Source: Euptelea pleiosperma
Lineage: Eukaryota > Streptophyta > Magnoliopsida > Ranunculales > Eupteleaceae
Assembly (NCBI GenBank): GCA_035048495.1
Contig: CM068552.1
Span: forward strand, 17,236,753-17,300,752
Reading direction: 5' to 3'
DNA: 64,000 nucleotides
Shown piece by piece: positions 44,174 to 51,479 of the stretch. The translations under genes were made by a program, and so were the position numbers. Within the stretch, counting starts at the first letter, position 1. Each line of letters opens with the position of its first letter. Below the pieces are notes generated by a model, which was not told the DNA's origin, ran no database searches, and saw only the letters and a list, made by a program, of their open reading frames with translations.

Positions 44174-46100
44174 GAAACAAATGGAAAAAAAACACATTTG
44201 AGGCACTCACTTTCTTGGTGATGAGCTCACATTGAGTTCCTTTCCCAGATGCGGGAGCCCCAGATATCATAATCCTCAAAGGCTCTGGTTTTGTTTTTGC
44301 AGCTGCCTGAGTCTGGTCATGGTAGAAAATAGAGTACCAAGGGCACGTATCAAAATAATAATAAATAATTACAAGGTCTAAACATCAATCACGACTTCAT
44401 GGGCAGCAGGCTGTTAATGTAAAATACAGTGGGTCCTACAAGCATTAACTCACCATGTATTGATGGACCCACCCTTTTTACAATAGAAAACCTTCCGCCT
44501 CATGAAGTACAAGAAGTACCATAGTCACAAGAGGAATGCTAACGGCACCCACACGAGCACAAGAAAGGCATCTGCTCACCCTCTTTGCTGGATTTGTGTC
44601 CATGTGGGTATATTTTGGCAGTTTAAATGCAGAAATAGATTGTGTTTTGAAATTACCAAAATAAACCTCACATGGACTCGTGCCCAACAAAGAGGGTGAG
44701 TTGATGCTTTTTGCATTCGTGAAAGTGCATCTAGCATTTCTCCAATCACATATAGTGCAAGAAGTTGTAAATTTTGAGTTAGATTGCTGTAAAATTGTTA
44801 AAACCACATACAATTGTAACAAGAGGTTCAGGCAAAATACAGTAAAGCAAGAGATTTGTCACTTTTGTGGGTGATCATCGACCTAAAAAATACTCAAAAT
44901 TCCGTTCCTTCCTTGTTAAAATGTCCAATATAATATACAGTGATACCTCTCGAAACCAATATTGCTGGTAGACAGAACCTACATTAGTCTTGAACAATAA
45001 CAGACTTTAACTTTTTCTATTTTTTGGTACTACATCTTTCTTCCTTCAAGGAAAATGACTGTTTAGCAGAATACACATATCCTCTAAAAACCATCTATTT
45101 TAAGCAAGGATTTAAATTCTAATTTCATCAAAGTTTCGGCCCACGTCTAAACCGAAACTTCACCTGAAATTTCAAATTTTCAGTGAAATTCTGGAAGAAC
45201 TCAAATGGTAAGATTAATATCACCTTGTTTATAGAAACAGGTCTTATCTCTTTCTCTCTCTATTGTCATCCTAAGATTAAAGATATCTTAATTATGCTTT
45301 TATTAATGGAAAGTGAATCTTAATTATCCCTTTTTCCATTATAATATCTAAGAGTGGGCCGAAATTTTAAAAAAGTTGAGTTTTGATTTCGTTACAGGCC
45401 GAAATTTCGGGCGTGCCGACGAAATTTAAAACCTTGTTTTTCAGGATAATATAGGTTCCTAGGTGTGCTTATCTCTATTATCCCTCCAAGTCCAATAGTA
45501 GATATACTTTTATCCCAGGTTTAGTCTATCTACAACAGAGCTATCCCTGCACTGATCACCCCCTAACTATCTCACCATCCATCGTTCCGCTTTGAAATTT
45601 CCCCTCTCGAAACCAATACTAAGAGGGTTTGTTGAGATTTGAGTATCAAATTTGAGAGGTTACTGGTTTGTATATATAAATGAACACGGTGGGCAAGATT
45701 CTCATCAGTTTTGAGAGAGAACTGTTTTTGAAAGGCATTACTGTATAACAGAAACTATAAAGGAAGGAAAAACTATTAAATGTGATGATGATGGTGATGA
45801 AGAGAGCCAATGTGAAATGCAATGATGCAAGAAGGATATTGAAAGCCAGTTCAAATTTAATTAGAGAGGCATTACCAGAACAGCGGATGACGGCTTCTTC
45901 CGCAATCCGAAGGCCGATGAACGACCACGTGGGATTAGGGTTTCGTCGAGACGAAGGGAAACCGTAGAAATACGCGACGAGGATGACAATGGTGAAGTGA
46001 AAAGACGGAGGGATTTGGAAGAGGACGGAGGAAGAAGAGCTGTAGAAGAAGCTTGAGGCATTGGCTTTGCTAAAACGGGGAAATTCGTCGAGCAAGCCAT
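18662..46100 (-). CDS. AMK2: Chloroplast adenylate kinase (AMK2-type), 7 exons, 27.4 kb with two giant introns
   Basis: Adenylate kinase (ATP + AMP to 2 ADP), expected in the plastid stroma. The exons join to 305 codons: 46100-45876, 44306-44211, 31228-31100, 31016-30882, 30607-30461, 30213-30139, 18772-18662. All introns are phase 0. Residues 1-75 form a Ser/Arg-rich, acid-poor transit peptide. Core motifs: P-loop [10 protein letters not shown] (91-100), AMP-site GDLLR (116-120), DGYPRS (169-174), VVGRR (205-209), lid GRIYH (215-219) and RFDDTEE (237-243). Arabidopsis AMK2 is about 283 aa, so length fits. Intron sizes are 1569, 12982, 83, 274, 247 and 11366 nt; introns 2 and 6 are filled with transposons, mostly antisense. 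Intron 5 uses a GC donor; the others use GT-AG. The reading frame is unbroken and every catalytic motif is intact, so the gene appears functional. The gene ends tail-to-tail with the CCR4-like kinase. Confidence 0.93.
18840..18868. repeat. (AT)n microsatellite in AMK2 intron 6
   Basis: Uninterrupted TA/AT dinucleotides about 70 nt into intron 6 from exon 7. Confidence 0.95.
19940..22300 (+). pseudogene. LINE B ORF1 (Gag-like, DUF4283-type)
   Basis: Frame pieces include [30 protein letters not shown] and [17 protein letters not shown]...GCLAGVEID, the typical plant LINE ORF1 pattern, then a basic stretch ([14 protein letters not shown]) and an acidic, Pro/Ser-rich tail. Nucleic-acid binding is inferred from the family. 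In-frame stops occur at about 20264, 20412, 20750 and 21044. Confidence 0.75.
22473..24638 (+). pseudogene. LINE B ORF2, endonuclease and N-terminal RT
   Basis: Endonuclease motifs in order: [39 protein letters not shown] (stop), [10 protein letters not shown] and [14 protein letters not shown] motifs: [64 protein letters not shown] and [13 protein letters not shown]. The FADD catalytic motif is intact, but there are at least four frameshifts and stops. The frame is cut at 24638 by the array at 24639-26257. Confidence 0.88.
24758..24770 (+). other. Primer-binding site of the TRIM array
   Basis: TGGTATCAGAGCC, complementary to the 3' end of plant initiator tRNA-Met, immediately after the first LTR. 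A mutated copy (TAGTATCAAAGCC) follows the third LTR at 25157. Confidence 0.9.
25356..26030 (-). mobile_element. Reverse-oriented miniature LTR element inside the array
   Basis: Bounded by direct copies of TGTTAAGACCCA at 25356 and 26019. Just inside the right copy is GGCTCTGATACCA (26004-26016), the tRNA-Met primer site reading leftward. It contains no gene and is itself interrupted by the MITE at 25424-25786. Confidence 0.75.
25424..25786. mobile_element. hAT-like MITE with gttaaa/cggccg words
   Basis: 363 bp with imperfect inverted ends TATGGTTTTAAAAACGGCCG and CGGCCTCCTTTAAACCTTG. Flanked by a perfect 8-bp duplication GTCTTAAC (25416-25423, 25787-25794). The interior repeats ccgttaaa and ttaacgg. 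It is related to the ataacgg elements near 10 kb. Confidence 0.85.
26263..27600 (+). pseudogene. LINE B ORF2, C-terminal RT and zf-RVT
   Basis: Continues the RT after the array: [49 protein letters not shown], then [23 protein letters not shown], the zf-RVT Cys/His block ([17 protein letters not shown]) and [22 protein letters not shown]. Several frame changes at 26400-27130. Confidence 0.85.
27880..28560. other. AMK2 intron 6 sequence without a recognised element
   Basis: AT-rich intron DNA with a short GA tract (28395-28414). The segment 28452-28528 recurs in diverged form at 29966-30041. Confidence 0.4.
28566..28770. repeat. GC-rich gggccgggcc-type interspersed repeat
   Basis: Starts ggtggcaatttgtcccgtc and continues with alternating gccgagccgggc and gggccgggcc words. 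Similar in style to the island at 7.1 kb. Ends not resolved. Confidence 0.5.
28808..29590 (+). pseudogene. Ty1/copia pol 3' end (RT tail and RNase H), 5' truncated
   Basis: Reads [18 protein letters not shown], then [61 protein letters not shown] and [27 protein letters not shown], all standard copia RNase H blocks. Stops at about 28868, 28942 and 29344, and degraded after 29465. It ends just before the LTR at 29599, preceded by a purine tract (gagggtgag). Confidence 0.88.
29599..29941 (+). mobile_element. 3' LTR of the copia fragment
   Basis: Starts TGTTGGAGTT after the purine tract and ends TTACAACA, 343 nt. Has a TATA-like tatatatata stretch near 29795. The same LTR family occurs as a solo copy at 33910-34267. 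No 5' LTR is present. Confidence 0.82.
29942..29970 (-). mobile_element. Stub of a Ty3/gypsy LTR terminus
   Basis: Ends gattcggggcgtgaca on the + strand, matching the terminal motif of the gypsy LTR at 58.9 kb in the opposite sense. Apparently most of the LTR was removed when the copia element landed or recombined. Confidence 0.55.
30139..30213 (-). CDS. AMK2: AMK2 exon 6: C-terminal helix
   Basis: Acceptor ATTTAG|GTGAAG and donor GTCAAG|GTATGT bound 75 nt (25 codons) from VKLRL to DVTVK. The following intron is 11,366 nt. Confidence 0.93.
30461..30607 (-). CDS. AMK2: AMK2 exon 5: lid region, GC donor
   Basis: Acceptor TTGCAG|GTCCCT begins 147 nt (49 codons) ending RFDDTEEK. The donor is AAG|GCATGC, a GC donor. 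It joins in phase 0 to exon 6 and gives the expected family sequence; the next downstream GT would add unrelated residues. Confidence 0.92.
30882..31016 (-). CDS. AMK2: AMK2 exon 4: DGYPR signature
   Basis: Acceptor ATCTAG|ATGGTG and donor CTGGAT|GTAAGG bound 135 nt (45 codons). It carries [10 protein letters not shown], the adenylate kinase family signature (residues 165-174). Confidence 0.95.
31100..31228 (-). CDS. AMK2: AMK2 exon 3: AMP-binding segment
   Basis: Acceptor ATGCAG|TATGGG and donor GTCATG|GTAGAT bound 129 nt (43 codons) from YGLVH to EIVVM. It contains the conserved GDLLRAE motif. Exon 3 follows a 12,982-nt intron. Confidence 0.95.
31229..32170. other. AMK2 intron 2 sequence without a recognised element
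   Basis: No coding similarity seen. Open frames at 31294-31479, 31361-31618 and 31639-31863 show no domain. Confidence 0.4.
32170..34390 (+). pseudogene. Decayed hAT transposase gene (BED finger plus DUF659-like)
   Basis: Pieces in order across frames: a BED-type finger remnant (SRCNYCEK, then SHLKQNLA), [14 protein letters not shown] (about 32349), [17 protein letters not shown] at about 33588-33640, a motif that precedes the catalytic region in plant hAT DUF659 proteins, and [16 protein letters not shown], split at 33909/34268 by a solo LTR. Many frameshifts and internal insertions, including an AT-rich block at 32810-33200. Antisense to AMK2. Inactive; ends not located. Confidence 0.68.
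33910..34267 (-). mobile_element. Solo copia LTR inserted in the hAT relic
   Basis: 358 nt flanked by perfect 5-bp duplications TGGAG (33905-33909 and 34268-34272). On the minus strand it starts TGTTGGATTC and has gtgggcccac and cacgtgggg words shared with the LTR at 29.6 kb. Removing it rejoins the hAT frame (IPLE|SLLQ). Confidence 0.8.
34500..34733 (-). mobile_element. 3' LTR of a reversed copia fragment
   Basis: On the minus strand begins TGTTAGAGTTC directly after the purine tract TTGAGGGGGAG (34734-34745). The far end is unclear; the T-run at 34397-34408 followed by LINE-tail-like words may be another small insert. Confidence 0.65.
34741..35185 (-). pseudogene. Ty1/copia RNase H end, minus strand
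   Basis: Minus-strand frames read [35 protein letters not shown], then after a frameshift [34 protein letters not shown] and [10 protein letters not shown], the canonical copia 3' end. 5' truncated. A different copia lineage from the one at 28.8-29.9 kb. Confidence 0.88.
35190..37630. other. AMK2 intron 2, unassigned
   Basis: CT/GA-rich stretches at 35500-35600 and 35810-35890. Repeats of aaggctagagaaca and catgctct words at 36607-36722. Weak similarity to the foldback MITE core at 36500-36600. No gene recognised. Confidence 0.35.
37636..37945. repeat. Tandem repeat with a period of about 110-145 bp
   Basis: Three diverged units share tgtgggtttggtggattatat, gttttagggtattaca and agaccacatgatttgt. 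It lies just 5' of the truncated end of LINE C. Confidence 0.7.
38447..41175 (-). mobile_element. Solo Ty3/gypsy LTR splitting LINE C
   Basis: + strand ends TGTCACGCCCCC and TCATTACA; flanked by a perfect 5-bp duplication GATAT (38442-38446, 41176-41180). Orientation is inferred from the gypsy element at 63 kb, whose LTR starts TGTAATA and ends GGGGCTTGACA. About 2.43 kb without the nested LINE. It holds internal tandem repeats at 39338-39476 (about 62 bp, 3 units) and 40620-40780. No primer site or second LTR was seen. Confidence 0.82.
39848..40129 (-). mobile_element. Small 5'-truncated LINE (LINE D) nested in the solo LTR
   Basis: Minus-strand ORF2 tail reading [21 protein letters not shown] with a poly(A) visible as a T run (about 39848-39857). 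Flanked by a perfect 17-bp target duplication AGATAAAACATGCATTT (39831-39847, 40130-40146). A clean target-primed insertion of about 280 bp. Confidence 0.92.
43841..44210. other. AMK2 intron 2 start, with (GT)n microsatellite
   Basis: Contains (GT)n at about 44141-44171, roughly 40 nt inside intron 2 from the exon 2 donor, and an AAT/AAC-rich stretch at 44087-44115. No element recognised. Confidence 0.7.
44211..44306 (-). CDS. AMK2: AMK2 exon 2: ATP-binding P-loop
   Basis: Acceptor ACTCAG|GCAGCT and donor AAGAAA|GTGAGT bound a 96-nt exon of 32 codons. It carries the P-loop [10 protein letters not shown], with Lys97 as the phosphate-binding lysine. A (GT)n microsatellite lies in the following intron about 40 nt from the donor. 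Confidence 0.95.
45105..45436. mobile_element. hAT-like MITE in AMK2 intron 1
   Basis: 332 bp, ends CAAGGATTTAAATT and AATTTAAAACCTTG (one mismatch), with cgaaatttc words inside. Flanks ATTTTAAG and TTTTTCAG agree at 6 of 8 positions. Resembles the CAAGGTTT-ended MITEs at 10.5 and 25.4 kb. Confidence 0.7.
45876..46100 (-). CDS. AMK2: AMK2 exon 1: transit peptide
   Basis: Starts at the ATG (46100-46098) and encodes 75 residues rich in Ser, Leu, Arg and Pro, as in chloroplast transit peptides. The donor is CTG|GTAATG at 45876/45875. Translation past the donor stops after four more codons, which supports splicing here. Confidence 0.88.
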
Positions 46101-46289
46101 CGCCTCTGTCTCTCTCTCTCGTTCTTTGTGTCTCTCTCGTCTATCTCTGGATTGAATTTCACTTTATGATTTAGCTAGTAGCTACAGAGAGGGAAGGAAA
46201 TGGGGAGAGTGGTGGAACAGTGGAAGTAGTTTCACTGCACGTTTTTCGCCAAAGTGCGGAAAAAAATGAGAAAAGCACCCTCACGGTCT

Positions 46290-46297
46290 CTTTTATA
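46290..46297 (-). promoter_or_regulatory. AMK2: TATA box of AMK2
   Basis: TATAAAAG reading leftward, about 190 nt upstream of the AMK2 ATG. The region between it and the ATG includes a GA/CT-rich leader (about 46104-46145). Inferred transcription start near 46260; not directly visible. Confidence 0.6.
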
Positions 46298-46329
46298 GAT
46301 GCCTGGACTAGGGGACGCCACACGCAATG

Positions 46330-46680
46330 CACGTGGACCTTACACGTGGCACACTCTTAAGATCAGTGACCGTATGGCTGTTTAGCCCATCCCTAAGCGG
46401 ACCTACATCCCAAAACTCATCTTGATTAATCATTTGTATCCGTTAGATTAGAGTCTTTTTCATGGTTTGTTTTTAAGTGTGGATTTTGAGCATTATTTGT
46501 AAGAAATGGCACATTCTTGGAGACCTCTGACCGTATGGATGTCTGGCCCATCCCTAGGTAGACCTACATCCAAAAAATCAGCCTGGTTAGTGATTTGTAA
46601 GTATTCGATTGGAGCCGTTTTTATAGGTTGATTTTTAATCGTGGAATTTGAGCATTATTATTTAGCACACAACTCGAGGT
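46330..46680. mobile_element. Two tandem left arms of the foldback MITE family, in the AMK2 promoter
   Basis: Arm words occur twice: cgtggcacactctta, gtgaccgtatggctg, cccatccctaagcggacctac, and again gacctctgaccgtatggatg, cccatccctaggtagacctac, aatcagcctggttagtgattt. No right arm. Starts about 35 bp upstream of the AMK2 TATA box. Confidence 0.75.
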
Positions 46681-46760
46681 ACATTTTTTGCCAATGATCA
46701 AACAACACCAGCATCCAGCATGCACGTAAATAGGAGTTGAGGCAATCCAGTGGTTGGCAT

Positions 46761-47783
46761 AAGAGTGATGATCACATAGACCGGGGTCCATGGATGCATC
46801 ATGGTACCTATTGTTGGCAACTTTTGATTAGTTGCCAACACACCTCGGGCTGCGCAGTAGTTTTTTGAAATACAACATTTTAACTATTTTTAAATAGATC
46901 TTAAAGGGTAACTTACCAAAAATGAAAAGAAAAAATCATCATATTCTTCCTTCTTCTCTACTCTCTCCTCCCCAACGTCTTCTTCCATGCACCTCTCCAT
47001 TCTTTTCTGCACCACTCTCCTATGGGATGTCATTAATGGAAGGAAACATTGGGTGGTCAAGACTCAAGATCACTTTGGGCAATCCAGTGGTTGGCATTGG
47101 CCCTAGGATTTGAGGTTTTGTATAAAAAAAACAACATAAATAGGAGTTGATTTTTTGAGATCAAATTTATCTTTGAAGAAGAAGCTCATGGAGGTTTTTT
47201 TTTTTTTTTTTTCTGATTGATTGTGAGGATCTGTTGAGCCATGCTCTAGCCTCAATCACCACACGTGCTGCATTGTTCTTGCACTCGGCCACCATTCAAA
47301 CCAAAAAGAGCGATGGTCACATCCAAAGCAAAAAAAAATATTTTTACCCCAAAAATGGCAATCCAAACAACCTAATAAGAATTGAAATAAATAAATAAAA
47401 AAATAGAGAAAGAGAAGAAGATGAGGTAGAGGTTCTATTCGAGAAAACTTGCATGCACTTCATCCAATCTAGATCAAATCCATCCATTAATGGCGTCCCG
47501 TAGAGAGAGGGTGAAGAGAAGAATGGAGAGAAGTGCAGAGGTTTTTTTTTTTTCAGAGAGAAGAAATTAAAAAACAAAAAAAAAGAATACAAAGAGGCTT
47601 TTTTTTTCTTTTGGCAAGTTAATGTTTTAGATCTATTTTAAAAATAGTAAAATATTGCATTTTTCAGCATTAAATTATGAATCTACTGCGCAGCCCGAGG
47701 CGTATTGGCAACTAATCAAAAGTTGCCAACAATAAGTACCATGGATGCGTCCATGGACCCTGGCCCATGTGATCATCACTCTT
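46761..47783. mobile_element. 1-kb foldback element (near-palindrome)
   Basis: Outer arms AAGAGTGATGATCACAT and its inverse, continuing for about 150 bp (gttggcaacttttgattagttgcc, cctcgggctgcgcagtag) and then, more diverged, to about 290 bp (ctccattcttttctgcacc, cattaatggaagg). Spacer 47060-47430. No transposase. No target duplication recognised. Confidence 0.85.
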
Positions 47784-47854
47784 TTAATAATGGGGTAGTA
47801 CTACTTTTTTTTTTGTAAACATTGAATGTTGACACCAAATAATTGGGCCACATT

Positions 47855-48165
47855 GATGCTATGTGGCACACTCTTAGAGACCATTGACCATATGGATGTT
47901 TGACACATCCCTAAGTAGATCTACATACTAAAATTCATCTTGATTAACAATTTTTATCTGTTGGATTAGAGTCTTTTTCATGTGTTTATTTTTAAACGTG
48001 GATTTCTAGTATTGTGATCCAAATGTTAGAAATCACTAATCAGGCTGATTTTTTTGTTACGTGAGTCCACCTAGGGATGGACCAAACATCCATACAGTCG
48101 GTAGCCTCTAATAGTGTGTCACATGGCTTACACTGTGGTCCATCGTCAACGTGATGACGAATGTC
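47855..48165. mobile_element. Foldback MITE family, best-preserved complete copy
   Basis: Two inverted arms of roughly 150 bp meet near 48010. Left: atgtggcacactcttagagac, cattgaccatatggatgtttg, catccctaagtagatctac. Right: agaaatcactaatcaggctg, gtccacctagggatgg, accaaacatccatac, gtgtcacatgg. Non-coding. The ends beyond about 47855 and 48165 are less certain. Confidence 0.8.
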
Positions 48166-48264
48166 TGTTATTAAAGTTAAGTTCCAAAATAATGGTGAAA
48201 GCTATGGTTGAGAGGGAGAAAAGTTTTGAAGTTGAGCATTATTTTACACAGGCATCAGGCCGCA

Positions 48265-48505
48265 CCTAAAGATGCCATGTGGCACGCTCTTAGAGATTTA
48301 TTATCGTAGGGGTGTTTGAAAGCCTAGGTGGACCAAAAGACAAAAAATCAGTTGAAATTCAACCCATGAAAGATATTCAAGTCCTGTGGTTAGAAACCAA
48401 CAATATGATATTTGGTGCGAAGGGTAATCTAGGGACGTTTCAAACATATGTATCATCATGGACCTCTAACAGTGTTCCACGTGCCATTCGTAGTTGTGGC
48501 CTAGA
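48265..48505. mobile_element. Foldback MITE family copy, diverged
   Basis: Shows gccatgtggcacgctcttagag, cctaggtggacc, aaatcagttg, then gtggttagaaacc, gtgttccacgtgcc. Shortened centre. Confidence 0.65.
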
Positions 48506-50010
48506 CGCCGTATAAAAAAGCGTTAATATCAAATTTTTTTCAGTTGACAAAGCAAAAGTTTTCAGGCATGTGAATGCATTAAATGGACATTTTAGGATAT
48601 ATAAAGACTTAAAAGCCCTATAAATAAAAATAATTAAAAAAATGAAGCAACCAATGGACATTTTAGGAATAATGGGGATTGCATTAGACACGCAAGAACA
48701 CCCTTCTTCCATTAATATATATATAGGGTCGGGTTCTGGTGACCAACAGTTTTGACCAACACCTTGGTGTACCCTCATAGGAGATGAATCAATGGCTGAT
48801 TTTTGGTGAGGACGATCTCCTTACCATATAGATAACCCCAACAAAAAATCAGCCCATTCTGAAATTTCTAACCCTGTTAGATGTGGTTTTCAAGTTACAC
48901 AATGAAAATCGATGGTCCATAACTAGTGGACGTGAGGCCCACGTGCAGACGAGTTAAGAGTTAATTTTTGGGGAGGATGATCTTCTCACCATGGAGATCA
49001 TCCTCACAAAAAATCACTAATTTTTAAAACTTCTAATCCTATCAAATTGGATTTAAATTTAACCGAGTATAAAGAAATGTAGCCAAAATAAGATGATATA
49101 ATTTAATACAAACAAATTCAAACGATCCAAAATAAGATAATTTAATTTAATACAAACAAATCCAAATGACAAAGTATAGGAGAAGTATCCATGCTCACCT
49201 TCATCTCGCAATTCTTTGCCACCTAGTGAGCCCATTTTCCAAAGAAAATCAAAACCAAAACAATGAAAAGGGTTGCAAATCGGATAGTTTTATGTGTGAA
49301 CCACTTGGGACTGAATGCAAGAGACATATTAGAAAGTAAAGATGAGATCAAATGTAGTGTAAAATCTATTGAAGGCACATATCGGTAGATTGTCCCTTGG
49401 TGATTCTATAACTAGTCAAAGTGCATGCATCTCTCAATGCATACATAGTTATTACAGTGTGCCAGAGGCACTCCCCAACAAAGAGTCTACAAATAAATTC
49501 AGGTGCCTTCGGCCCTCAAATCCATTTTCAACCCTTGAAAAAATTGATTTCCAATTTCCGTGCAAGGGAAACTCTTGTCCCATTTGCTTAATGAATAAAG
49601 AATTAAATATAAAATTGGCGTTAATAAAATAACTCAACAGATTTACTTGTGCCTACGACACTCCTCGATAAAACGAATTCAAATCAATTCACGTACTTTC
49701 AAAACTCAAATCTATGTCACAGGCACTCCACTCCATTGCCCAACTATATACATCTCACCTGAAATTCGAACCTAACGCACCCACAACGTAAAAGACAATT
49801 CCTAAACCCTTACAACCCGTAAATATCATCAATGCGGCTTAGCAAAAAAGTTATAATCAATGTGCAGCATCAAATTGTGTGTGACTATGTTCTTAGCTAT
49901 CTTTCATTATTTTCAAACTACCCCCGCCTTCAATCGCCAGCCTTGCCCATTCCTACCTAAGTACCTAGCCACACATTCTTGTAATCTTGTACAAAGCAAA
50001 TCTTTAATGA
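48506..50010. other. Unassigned intergenic DNA
   Basis: Contains a two-fold repeat of ggctgatttttggtgaggacgatc-type words (48790-49010), distantly like the foldback MITE arms. No gene. Confidence 0.35.
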
Positions 50011-50014
50011 CAGA

Positions 50015-50335
50015 CCGCAGTTTGAGCCACGTGACACAATTTTACAGACAACCGGTAGTATGAAGGTTTTGCCATCCCTAGGTAGAGATTTACATACCAA
50101 AAACACCATGATTAGTGATTTCTAACATTTCAATCTAAGTTTGCTAAATAGTGTTGGAAATCACAATTAAACTAAACCCATGAAAAAAGATTTCAATCCA
50201 ACGGTTATAAATCATTAATCAGACCGATTTTTAATATGTTAGTCCATGCAAGGATGGGACCAACATCCATACGGTCAGTGTTCTCTAAGAGTGTGCCACT
50301 TGGCTCATACTCTAGTCTGCCATCGATGTCCCTCG
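50015..50335. mobile_element. Foldback MITE family copy
   Basis: Both arms visible: gagccacgtgacac, ccatccctaggtagag, gattagtgatttctaac versus cattaatcagaccg, gggaccaacatccatacgg, aagagtgtgccacttggctc. Confidence 0.75.
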
Positions 50336-50624
50336 TCAAAGATTTATTCCCTTACGCAGTTTCCCCCCACTGATTCTAGTGGGACCACTACCTCTTATCT
50401 CATACGAATTTATGATAATAGCCTTGATACATTCGAAAATACCCTTCAAGTTTGTAGACATTCATTCAAATGATGGTTGAAATTTCATCCATAAAAGCCA
50501 TTCTAATCCTAATTTTTTTAATGCAGCATTTCTTCCATCAATACTTTAATAACGAATAGTTAAAATTTAGAGCTTAAAAAAATAGGAGAGAGAAAGTGAG
50601 AAGCATGAGTAAGACTTCGTTGAT

Positions 50625-50800
50625 AGCACACAATATGAGCTATGTGATACACTTTTAGAGGATGCTAACCGTATGGATGTTTGGCCAATCCTTAGATGGG
50701 CTACAAACCAAAAATCAGCCTAATTAGTGATTTGAAACCTTTCCCACAGTTAAAATCAACACGTGAAAATGACTCCAATCCAACACCTAGAAATCACCCT
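50625..50800. mobile_element. Foldback MITE family copy, left arm and centre
   Basis: Shows gctatgtgatacacttttagag, aaccgtatggatgtttggcc, aaaaatcagcctaattagtg, aaaatcaacacgtgaaaatgac. Cut off before the next retrotransposon. Confidence 0.7.
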
Positions 50801-50871
50801 CACCGTATTTGAATTTGAACATTGAGCCGATGCCGGTGGAAGATGAAGGGGGGATTGCAGAGGCGGCAGAG

Positions 50872-51352
50872 TGTAGAGGGTCGAAACGGGTTTGCCGTCT
50901 GATCCTCCCTCCACAAGCAATCAACATATAGTTAATCAAATAATAAACATAATCAAATTAAGGAAAATAAATTAAAAGAAACACAATGCAATACGTACGT
51001 GGTTCATCATCGGGACTCTTGCCGGCGACTACGTCACGGGAGGCCGGTGATGGCTAATTTTACTATCAAAATCTTCAGGTTACAATATACATCTCTCTAC
51101 ATATATTTTCTCTCTATAACTTCTCTCTCTAACTTCTCTCTATGTATTTTCTCTCTCTACGTACATCTTCCTCTCTCTAGTTTCCTCTACCAAAAGCTGA
51201 TCCCTTATCATTCTCCATACCCTTTCCTTTATAGGGCTCATCATGTGACATGTGTCAACGCAAGAGGAATTTTAGGGTTTAGAGTAGCGATATAGTGCTT
51301 CGTGGTGTATAGCTCCCGATATGATGATGACTTGTCATTTTATGTACCCACA
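50872..51352 (-). repeat. 3' LTR of the non-autonomous element
   Basis: 481 nt with CT-rich blocks (51095-51190). About 50 nt longer than its partner because of small insertions. Confidence 0.85.
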
Positions 51353-51479
51353 ATAGCCCCCTCTCGAAGGTGGAGCTCAACCTAAAAGCGATGGTCCACC
51401 TCCAAGAAAATAAATCAGTATTCGATCTCATTTGTCTTCGTCGTAATCAAGAATGATATCATATCTGAGCCGATGTTTG

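Noticed and set aside
45646..46095. 149-codon minus-strand frame overlapping AMK2 exon 1
   Set aside because: It is in another frame from the transit peptide exon and runs through the donor into intron 1; the exon 1 frame joins perfectly to exon 2.
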